A DNA stretch of 33,614 bases from Clostridium beijerinckii HUN142 (GTDB lineage Bacteria > Bacillota > Clostridia > Clostridiales > Clostridiaceae), in assembly GCF_000621745.1 (NCBI RefSeq), contig NZ_JHXK01000043.1, positions 1-33,614 of the forward strand, written 5' to 3'. Each line of letters opens with the position of its first letter. Within the stretch, counting starts at the first letter, position 1. The notes beneath the pieces are model-generated. The model made no database searches. It was given only the letters and a program-made list of their open reading frames with translations, and was not told the DNA's origin. Below are positions 1-6,003 of this stretch, piece after piece. Made by a program: the position numbers and the translations under genes.

Positions 1-72
1 TATATCTTCAGCCGTTTTTATATCAGAGTTATTCAAAATTAATTTTACTAATTCATCTCTAGATAAAGACAT
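1..72 (-). CDS. IS256-family (mutator type) transposase, N-terminus only
   Basis: The minus strand reads ATG at 72-70 and stays open to the window edge, giving 24 residues starting MSLSRDELVKLIL and ending in a KTAEDI segment. This resembles the N-terminus of IS256/Mutator transposases, where a short SR(D/E)-L helix precedes a K-x-x-EDI(Q) motif. A good Shine-Dalgarno (AAGGGAG) lies about 9 bases upstream of the ATG. A terminal-repeat-like sequence lies upstream at 117-146, as expected for the 5' end of such an element. The family call rests on a very short stretch and on the terminal repeat. The catalytic DDE residues lie outside the window, so intactness cannot be judged. Confidence 0.6.
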   Translation of the reverse strand, partial: MSLSRDELVKLILNNSDIKTAEDI

Positions 73-146
73 AGCCTGTGCTCCCTTCATTTGATAATTT
101 ATTATATCATCCTAATGGAGTTTACACAGACTATTTTACACTCTCC
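1..146 (-). mobile_element. End of an IS256-type insertion sequence
   Basis: The region upstream of the partial transposase ends in a sequence that on the minus strand reads GAGAGTGTAAAATAGTCTG followed by TGTAAACTCC (plus positions 117-145). This GAGAGTGTAAAA...TGTAAACT pattern is typical of IS256-family terminal inverted repeats. The rest of the element lies left of the window, so the partner repeat and any target duplication cannot be checked. Confidence 0.55.
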
Positions 147-172
147 GATTTTAATATTTTTCTTATTCACTT

Positions 173-1555
173 GACTTGTGCATTAATTTGAGAAATTTTT
201 ATATGTACACCAATCCATAAATTACTTTAACAAAATTTTATAAAAAAATAGCATAGATATCCCGAATATGTTAAGTTTATATTCCGACACCAAACCTAAT
301 GAAGTTAATATGTGCTGACAACAATATTAAACCATAATGAAGAAATAAACAACTATATTTTAGAATTAAATTTACCATATTTCTCTGAGTTAAATAAACA
401 TATGATAAATTTAGCTTTTGGAATAACCGTCACCGAAGGTATTAAGAATCTTTCTTAAATCTATAGAAAGCTTACTTGTAATAGGCATAGAAGTAGAGAT
501 TCAAGGTTCCTAAGCTCATACTCATGGAATCATGAGTATGTTACGGATGAACGAATATTTCATGCTATCTCTGAAATCTCCAATACATCGAAAGATGATG
601 ATGATGGATTTCTAATTATTTATGATACTTTAAGTAAAAAACGATATCTCTACAAAACATATAGAAGGTTTAGATTTTCATAATTCCCATGCAGATGGAA
701 ATAAGCCTATGTGGTCTCATTGCTTGGTAGCATCTCATTATACAATTAATGATTAGTCAATTCCTTTAAACTTTAAACAGTATCAACGTAAAAAAGTCTT
801 TAAGAATAATCCTAAAAAGTTTAAGGGTAAACAACAACTCGCTATAGAATTGATAAATGAATTTACTCCAGCTACAAAAACTAATTATCTGCTGATTGAT
901 TCATGGTATACCTCAGCAAAAATTTTGTTTCACGGTTTAGTAAATGGTTGTTACTGCATAGGAAGAATTAAATCTATTAGAGTTATATATCCTGCGGGCA
1001 TTAAAATCGGTGTTGATAAGTTTTTAAAGCACATTATGCCTAATGAAACTAGCATTGTTACAGCTAGCAACAATAAGTATTATGTTTATAGATACGAAAG
1101 AAAACTTATTGACATCGAAAATGCAGTTGTGCTTATAAGTTGGAGTAAACAAGATTTATCTGATAATACTTGTTTTCTACTAAGTACAAATATATCACTA
1201 GATAATCAAACTATAATCTCTTACTATGAAAAACGCTGGAATATTGAAGTAAGCTACAGATATCATAAATCATCTTTTGGTTTTGATAAGTTTCAAGTCG
1301 AATCCTCAAAATCAATAAATAGATATTGGAGTATGGTATTTCTAAAATATACTTTTCTAGAAATTTTCAGAGTAAAAAGTAGTAAGGTACTCAAATTAAA
1401 AACTTTAGGAGATACAATACCTTACTTTCGTAACAGATATTTGGTACAAATAGTTAGGCTTGCATATGCCTGTGCAGATAACGGGATAGGTTTAGATTCG
1501 GTTATTTTCAAATTAGGACTAGTAGCTTAAAGTTTCTCTATTTAGTGCACAAGCC
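173..1555 (+). mobile_element. Degenerate IS4-type insertion sequence with terminal inverted repeats
   Basis: The decayed transposase is bracketed by imperfect inverted repeats. The left end (175-200) starts CTTGTGCATTAATTTGAGAA. The right end (1527-1553), reverse complemented, starts CTTGTGCACTAAATAGAGAA. They match at roughly 22 of 26 positions. The transposase stop codon (1528-1530) lies inside the right repeat, as is common in compact IS elements. I see no convincing target-site duplication outside the repeats. The element is about 1.38 kb and should be unable to move by itself. It sits between an IS256-type end and the promoter of the preQ1 riboswitch. Confidence 0.7.
330..1530 (+). pseudogene. 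IS4-family (YREK) transposase, broken by stops and a frameshift
   Basis: The 3' half (850-1530) is open and encodes the second DDE aspartate in LLIDSWYTSAK and a full Y-(2)-R-(3)-E-(6)-K signature in YEKRWNIEVSYRYHK, diagnostic of IS4-type DDE transposases. Coding similarity continues upstream in pieces: ELNLPYFSELNKHM near 360-405, FLIIYDTLSKK near 604-640 (the usual DDT motif), then a frame change near 645-655, then GLDFHNSHADGNKPMWSH near 668-722. A TAG at 754-756 and a TAA near 457 also interrupt the gene. It is therefore a relic with at least two in-frame stops and one frameshift. The intact downstream half lacks its own ribosome binding site and is unlikely to be expressed as a functional protein. 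Confidence 0.75.
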
Positions 1556-1599
1556 TAATAAATTAATATAGAATATATAGTGTAAAGCTAATGCATAGC

Positions 1600-1628
1600 T
1601 TGTAGTGAGTTTATCTATTTGATATAAT
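1600..1628 (+). promoter_or_regulatory. Sigma-A type promoter of the queT unit
   Basis: TTGTAG (1600-1605), a 17-base spacer and TATAAT (1623-1628) predict a transcript starting near 1635, about 17 bases before the preQ1 aptamer. The promoter lies only about 45 bases beyond the right end of the dead IS, so the insertion spared it. Confidence 0.65.
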
Positions 1629-1651
1629 CATAAGAGTAAAAAATAACATAT

Positions 1652-1693
1652 AGTCAGTTCGAAAGCCTCCTGACTTAAAATAAAACTACGGTT
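1652..1693 (+). ncRNA. preQ1-I riboswitch aptamer
   Basis: A perfect 6-bp stem (AGTCAG 1652-1657 with CTGACT 1670-1675) closes a 12-base loop TTCGAAAGCCTC. The A-rich tail TAAAATAAAACTACGG follows directly. This is the preQ1 class I layout: small hairpin, loop starting UUCG, and an AAAACUA tail. A second helix can form between loop AGCC and tail GGTT, giving the H-type pseudoknot. It lies upstream of queT, a family often controlled by preQ1 riboswitches, and is followed by an intrinsic terminator, which suggests transcriptional control. The assignment is by eye from the consensus, not from a covariance model. Confidence 0.8.
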
Positions 1694-1765
1694 AAATAAT
1701 TGATGATAATAAAGATTAAATTAATTTGTTGTTAATGGAATCTTTTATTTTTGTTGAGTATATTT

Positions 1766-1798
1766 ATCGTAGGATTTTTCCTGCGATTTTTTTATTTT
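1766..1798 (+). terminator. Intrinsic terminator in the queT leader
   Basis: A 9-bp stem (ATCGTAGGA with TCCTGCGAT, one G-U pair) and a T4 loop are followed by a run of T with one interruption. It stands between the preQ1 aptamer and queT, so it is probably the expression platform through which ligand binding stops transcription. An explicit antiterminator is not obvious by eye. Confidence 0.75.
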
Positions 1799-1882
1799 CT
1801 AGGAATCTATATTGAAGCAAAATTTGTGGAGATTTTGTTCTTTGAGGGTACGGAAATTATGGGAAAGGTTGATTAAGCAGGT
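1788..1882 (+). repeat. Dispersed intergenic repeat, copy 1 (short)
   Basis: Starting in the terminator T-tract, this stretch matches 22670-22761. Shared blocks include TTTGTGGA, TTGAGGGTA and AAATTATGGGAAAGG. In the other copy the ATG of this last block opens a 34-codon ORF. Here the same ATG (1859-1861) is closed after five codons because the codon matching TCA is TAA. The copy also holds GATTTTGTTCTTT, a block that ends the long copy at 22983. It lies in the leader of queT. Confidence 0.6.
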
Positions 1883-1921
1883 TACATTTAAAAATATTAT
1901 TAGTAAAATGGAGGAGTTTAT

Positions 1922-2431
1922 ATGAATAATAATAATACAGTGAAAAGGCTAGTTAAAACAGCTATCATAGCCGCACTTTATGCAGTTATAACGCTTGTTC
2001 TGGCACCAATAAGCTATGGTCCTATACAATTTAGAGTCTCAGAGATAATGGTACTATTAGCATTTTTTGATCCCTTTTATATTGTAGGCCTTACTCTTGG
2101 ATGCTTTATTGCAAATATTCTTGGACCTAATGGTTTAGCAGATATAATATTTGGTACTTTAGCAACATTTATTAGTGTTTATGCTGTCTCAATTACGGAA
2201 AGGTTTGTAAAGAGTAAGAAAACATCATTAATAATAGCATCGCTTTGGCCTACCATTTTTAATGGAGTAATAATTGGATGGATGCTTAACTATATTTATC
2301 AATTTCCACTTGTATTATCGATTGGAGAAGTTGCAATTGGTGAGTTTGTTGTTGTTACAATAGTTGGTGTGCCAATTGTGAGGTTTTTACAAAATAAATA
2401 TGGCAGTTTTCCTTTATTTTGTAAAAATTAA
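1922..2431 (+). CDS. queT: QueT family queuosine-precursor transporter (ECF S component)
   Basis: This 169-residue, very hydrophobic protein has about five to six membrane segments. It carries the QueT signature QFRVSEIMVLLAFFDPFYI, the GLTLGCFIAN segment and DIIFGTLATF, and the length is normal for the family. QueT proteins are substrate-binding S components that work with a shared ECF energising module (EcfA, EcfA', EcfT, not in this window) to import preQ0/preQ1 or a related queuosine precursor. The ATG at 1922 follows a strong GGAGGAG box. The upstream preQ1-I aptamer and terminator independently support the substrate: rising precursor should shut the gene off. It is a single-gene unit ending in a terminator at 2472-2508. 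Confidence 0.9.
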   Translation: MNNNNTVKRLVKTAIIAALYAVITLVLAPISYGPIQFRVSEIMVLLAFFDPFYIVGLTLGCFIANILGPNGLADIIFGTLATFISVYAVSITERFVKSKKTSLIIASLWPTIFNGVIIGWMLNYIYQFPLVLSIGEVAIGEFVVVTIVGVPIVRFLQNKYGSFPLFCKN

Positions 2432-2471
2432 GAATGAAGAACTGATATTTATAAAATAATGCCTATCAAGA

Positions 2472-2508
2472 AATATTGCAGTAAAATTTTTATTGCAATA
2501 TTTTTTTA
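2472..2508 (+). terminator. Terminator after queT
   Basis: A 9-bp perfect stem (AATATTGCA with TGCAATATT), extended by inner TAAAA/TTTTA pairs, is followed by seven T. Confidence 0.85.
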
Positions 2509-2849
2509 TACTTTTTACAAATTGTGATTTTAAAAATGGAATTATTAAAATAAATAGCATGGATATTAGAGAAATAAATAAATATTTAAGAGCAATCATT
2601 CAGTAATAAGCGTTTAAAAAATTATTATTGGATTTTTAATTATTATGTTAGGAGAGATCAAATCATAATTATTAAAATAGGGGATGTTAGCTGGAAGTAA
2701 GCCGATTTTATTGCAAGTAACAAAAACTCAATAATAAACATAAATATAGCATATGTAGAATATTTATGAATAGTGATTTAAATTGATTTATAGATTAATC
2801 TATACTGTTACATATTAATTATTGGAGGAATTATAATTAATTTTCAAGT
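2509..2849. other. Intergenic stretch with no convincing gene
   Basis: This is AT-rich sequence between the queT terminator and the next promoter. The only open frame near a GGGG box is a 16-codon run from ATG 2684, which I do not accept as a gene. Nothing else recognisable was seen. Confidence 0.4.
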
Positions 2850-2878
2850 TTGACATGAATATCCCCCTACTCTATAAT
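2850..2878 (+). promoter_or_regulatory. Perfect consensus sigma-A promoter
   Basis: TTGACA (2850-2855), exactly 17 bases, TATAAT (2873-2878). It predicts a transcript starting near 2885 and a leader of about 35 bases before the ATG at 2921. It is one of the strongest-looking promoters in the window. Confidence 0.85.
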
Positions 2879-2920
2879 TTAATTACACAATTTTGAAAGA
2901 ACAAGGAAGCGAAAATTAGT

Positions 2921-4135
2921 ATGATAAGTGTTATCGAAACCGCAATTATAACTATAATAATATCATTTATATCTGGATTACTGTTAGAGTATTATAAAAA
3001 TCTGGCTCCTAAAATATTATGTAATATAGGAGAAGGTGTACAGTTAGAATTAAATAACAAAAAGATATGTGCATATGTTCTTAATATCAGAAACATATCT
3101 AATAAAACAATTCATAAGTTGACCTTAAACATACAAGGGTTACAAAATGACTTGAAAATTGGAGATGCTCAAATAACGAAAGGCTTGAAATTTGATTCTT
3201 CAATAGAAGATAACATTTTAGATGTATATATACCTTTCTTAAGTAAAAATGATGAGTTTTCAGCCACTCTGTATGTGGAAAGTAAATATGGAGAGTATAA
3301 AAAGCCTGTTGTAACAATTAGGTCACCTGAAGATTTTAAAGAGATAGAATCAATCGAGCAAGGAGGAATAATATCCTCATTATTTAACATGCCTAAAAAT
3401 ATAAATAAGTTACTTTGTAATATAATGAAAACTGATAAAGATTCAACCTGCAATAGAGGACGCAGATCTACAGTTAATAAAGGACAATCTACTAAGAAAA
3501 TAGTTAGTAAAGAAAATAGTAAGATATTTGGTGGAGGTAAAAACTCTGGTACCAATAGAAAAGCTCTAATAGCTATTATATCAATTATTTTAATTATAAG
3601 CATTGGAGCATTAGGAGGATTATATCTTCAGGAGATGTCCACTAATGCAAAAACTTCAGATGAAAAGACTGAAGTTCAGAAGCAATCAACGAGTGGATTA
3701 CAGTCAGAAGGTGAACAGACTAAAAATGCGAATGAAAAAGCGCCGACAAGTGGAAAAAATAAAAATTCGGGAGTAAAAGTTTCAGGTAATGGAACCAATA
3801 AAGATTCAGGTGCAAAAACATCGCAGAATGGAGATACTGGAAACACAGATACAAAGGCACAAGCAGGTGGAGTGCCAGAGAATTCAGATATAAAAACATC
3901 AACAGATGGAAATAGTCAAAGTAATACAGATACCAAAGCATCAACAAGTGGTGGAACAAATGGAAGCACAAACTTAAAGCCACCAGCAGTCACAGCAACT
4001 GAAAATACAGATGCAAAATCATCAACAAGTGGAACAAATGGGAATGCAGATCAGAAAACATCTACAGATGGAACTACTAAAAATGTGGATACAAAGCCAT
4101 CGACAGGTGGAGCAACTGTAAATTCAGGAAATTAG
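2921..4135 (+). CDS. Two-TM membrane protein with repetitive hydrophilic C-terminal tail, unknown function
   Basis: I do not recognise a named family in this 404-residue protein. An N-terminal membrane segment (about 4-23) is followed by a folded-looking, beta-rich domain (about 30-150) and a lysine-rich linker. A second membrane segment lies at about 215-236, and from about residue 280 there is a low-complexity tail. The positive charges just before the second segment suggest the middle domain is cytoplasmic and the tail extracellular. The tail is built of about nine imperfect 13-15-residue units of the type N-x-D-x-K-x-S-T-x-G (for example NTDTKASTSGG). There is no LPXTG or other sortase signal. 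ATG 2921 follows an AAGGAAG box. A consensus promoter precedes it and a long terminator follows, so it is a single-gene unit that could be highly expressed. Confidence 0.75.
   Translation: MISVIETAIITIIISFISGLLLEYYKNLAPKILCNIGEGVQLELNNKKICAYVLNIRNISNKTIHKLTLNIQGLQNDLKIGDAQITKGLKFDSSIEDNILDVYIPFLSKNDEFSATLYVESKYGEYKKPVVTIRSPEDFKEIESIEQGGIISSLFNMPKNINKLLCNIMKTDKDSTCNRGRRSTVNKGQSTKKIVSKENSKIFGGGKNSGTNRKALIAIISIILIISIGALGGLYLQEMSTNAKTSDEKTEVQKQSTSGLQSEGEQTKNANEKAPTSGKNKNSGVKVSGNGTNKDSGAKTSQNGDTGNTDTKAQAGGVPENSDIKTSTDGNSQSNTDTKASTSGGTNGSTNLKPPAVTATENTDAKSSTSGTNGNADQKTSTDGTTKNVDTKPSTGGATVNSGN
3758..4132 (+). repeat. Degenerate tandem repeats encoding the S/T/G/K/N-rich tail
   Basis: About nine units of roughly 39-45 bases encode the variable N-x-D-x-K-x-S-T-x-G repeats at the C-terminus of the preceding membrane protein. 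Units differ at many positions but keep the frame, which points to old in-frame duplication. Confidence 0.65.
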
Positions 4136-4251
4136 TGTGAAATGCATTTTATAAGTGATTAGTAGAATAATAACTAGCATTAAAACAGCAGTTTTTTTGA
4201 TAGTTGATATTTTAGTAATTCTTTAAGATTATGTCTACTATTTTCTATAGA

Positions 4252-4297
4252 AACCTATGTGAATCTAAATTTTAGATTCACATAGGTTGTTTTTATT
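4252..4297 (+). terminator. Strong intrinsic terminator
   Basis: A near-continuous palindrome (AACCTATGTGAATCTAAA with its exact complement, about 15-18 bp) is followed by GTTTTTATTTT. It ends the unit of the 404-residue membrane protein. Confidence 0.85.
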
Positions 4298-4627
4298 TTA
4301 GTGAAGCATTAAATGTATAATCATGGGATTAACCATAGGTCATGATAATTACGTTACAAAAACATCAAACCAAATAGTGTTACAGTAAGTACAAAAAAAG
4401 TGAACCTCTTCACCATCATACATAAGGATATAATAGTGAGGGGGATTTTTTAGATTTACAAGAGTTAGTATATTTACAGGGCAATGGTTTTATATGAAAA
4501 ATTAAAATTATAGATTTTATATGTTATATTGAAGAACTTATATTACATTCGTAGCGTTTTAGTTTATGGCAGGGATAGTGAGAGTAATTTATTTATCGCA
4601 AAATATATAGTTAAGGTATAGTTTAAC
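4298..4627. other. Intergenic stretch with a terminator-like hairpin at 4405-4451
   Basis: No gene was found. CCTCTTCAC (4405-4413) can pair with GTGAGGGGG (4436-4444) with two G-U pairs and a 22-base loop, followed by T6 (4446-4451). It has no gene directly upstream to terminate, so it may be a relic or the end of an unseen small RNA. The rest shows nothing recognisable. Confidence 0.35.
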
Positions 4628-4656
4628 TTGAGAAATAAATGTGAATATTTTATATA
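4628..4656 (+). promoter_or_regulatory. Possible promoter of the fliB-like gene
   Basis: TTGAGA (4628-4633), 17 bases, TATATA (4651-4656). It lies about 75 bases upstream of the start codon. It is a moderate match in an AT-rich region. Confidence 0.4.
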
Positions 4657-4733
4657 AACAGTATACTAAGTCTAAGAAATTAAACTATAATGATTAATGT
4701 TAAGTAAATATTATAAAAAATTGGAGATATTAT

Positions 4734-5867
4734 ATGAATAAAATAGATACCTTAAAAATTTCAAACTATGATAAATTTAAGTGCATAGCTGATAAGTGCA
4801 AGTTCACATGTTGTGAAGGATGGGATATTAGTGTAGATAACGATACATATAATAAGTGGGAAAATGATAAATCTAATAATATCTTAAATAATGTAAAAAT
4901 AAAAAGATATGAAGGTAAAGATGAATATTTTATAAATAAAGAAACTAATAAAGCATGTCCATTATTAGATAATCAAGGATTATGCAATATAGTAAAAGAT
5001 CATGGTGAAAATTATTTATCTTTAACTTGCCAAAGTTTTCCTAGAATAGAGAATGTTTTTGAGGATAGAAGAGAGCTTTCATTATCATGTGCGTGTCCGG
5101 AAGTGTTAGAACTTATAGGCCGTGAAACTGGTAAAACAAATATAACCTCAGAAAGTAATACTAGCTTAGAAAGTAATGTATTGGAAATTAGAATTAGAGA
5201 AGCCGTTATAAGCATATTACAGCAAGAAAATTTTTTGTTAGAAGATAAGCTTATTATCAGCTTTCAAATGCTATTAACTATTTTAGAAAATGAGAATCTT
5301 AGAAAAGATGCTTTATTAGAAGAATTAGAAAAATATAAGAATAGGGATTATGTAAAAGAGCTTATCCATATGTATAAGGGGATGAAGATAAACATAAATG
5401 ATTCGATTGAGGAAGTTAATAATTTATTTTTAGATATTGTAGAGAATTATAAAGAAGTTCATCTTTTTCATATTCTTTTAAAAGATGTTGTTAATTTTGC
5501 AGAAAATACTAAAATAAAAAAACTTTCATCCAAGTGGAATGATTATAAAATTATATTTGACCAATATAATGCATTTATTGAAAATTGTATTATATCTAAA
5601 ATTTTTAGTAATTGTATCAGCAATGATATAGAAGAGATGATTATTTCTCTTCAAATGATTATATTAGAGTATTTAATGTTAAGGTATTCCTTATTTCTAA
5701 AATATTGTGTGGACAAAGAAATAAATGAAGAAGATATAAAAAATTATATTTTAGCTTTCTCAAGAATCATAGGTAATAATATTGATGCCATGATGGAATT
5801 TATTAGAGATGGTTTTGGAGATGATGTTTTAGAAATAGGATATTTGTGTTTTATAGCTTTAGCCTAA
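4734..5867 (+). CDS. fliB: Flagellin lysine-N-methylase (FliB-like)
   Basis: The 377-residue protein has the FliB cysteine pattern. An N-terminal cluster C17-x4-C22-x3-CC (26-27) in KCIADKCKFTCCEGW is followed by CPLLDNQGLCNIV, LTCQSFPR and a CAC triplet near residue 120. These cysteines are thought to bind a metal or iron-sulfur cluster. Known FliB proteins N-methylate lysines of surface-exposed flagellin. The remainder is helical and poorly conserved, as is usual in the family. The ATG follows a modest GGAG box. No flagellin or flagellar gene is adjacent, so the substrate is inferred from the family only, and other YkgJ/FliB-type cysteine-cluster proteins of unknown function are a possible alternative. 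Confidence 0.75.
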   Translation: MNKIDTLKISNYDKFKCIADKCKFTCCEGWDISVDNDTYNKWENDKSNNILNNVKIKRYEGKDEYFINKETNKACPLLDNQGLCNIVKDHGENYLSLTCQSFPRIENVFEDRRELSLSCACPEVLELIGRETGKTNITSESNTSLESNVLEIRIREAVISILQQENFLLEDKLIISFQMLLTILENENLRKDALLEELEKYKNRDYVKELIHMYKGMKININDSIEEVNNLFLDIVENYKEVHLFHILLKDVVNFAENTKIKKLSSKWNDYKIIFDQYNAFIENCIISKIFSNCISNDIEEMIISLQMIILEYLMLRYSLFLKYCVDKEINEEDIKNYILAFSRIIGNNIDAMMEFIRDGFGDDVLEIGYLCFIALA

Positions 5868-5898
5868 TATTTGATGAAAGATAAAATTAAAAGCAGTT

Positions 5899-5925
5899 GC
5901 CCAATTCTTAAAATTTTAAAATTGG
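5899..5925. terminator. Palindromic hairpin, possible weak terminator
   Basis: CCCAATT pairs with AATTGGG around an inner TTAAAATTTTAA palindrome, 32 bases after the fliB-like stop. No T-run follows directly, so termination is uncertain. Confidence 0.3.
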
Positions 5926-6003
5926 GTGGTCTTAGGTTTGATTTTAAATGTAAAATTGTAGAATAGTGCAGGATATATTTAGTATAATGGAGTGTATGAG
6001 GTG

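Noticed and set aside
3169..3983. Open frames on the minus strand (3169-3603, 3720-3983)
   Set aside because: They lie opposite the 404-residue membrane protein gene, have no ribosome binding site, and the second is a mirror of the low-complexity repeats.
3758..4132. Possible CRISPR array or sortase-anchored tail
   Set aside because: The repeats are degenerate, in frame and coding, with no spacer structure, and no LPXTG-type signal follows.
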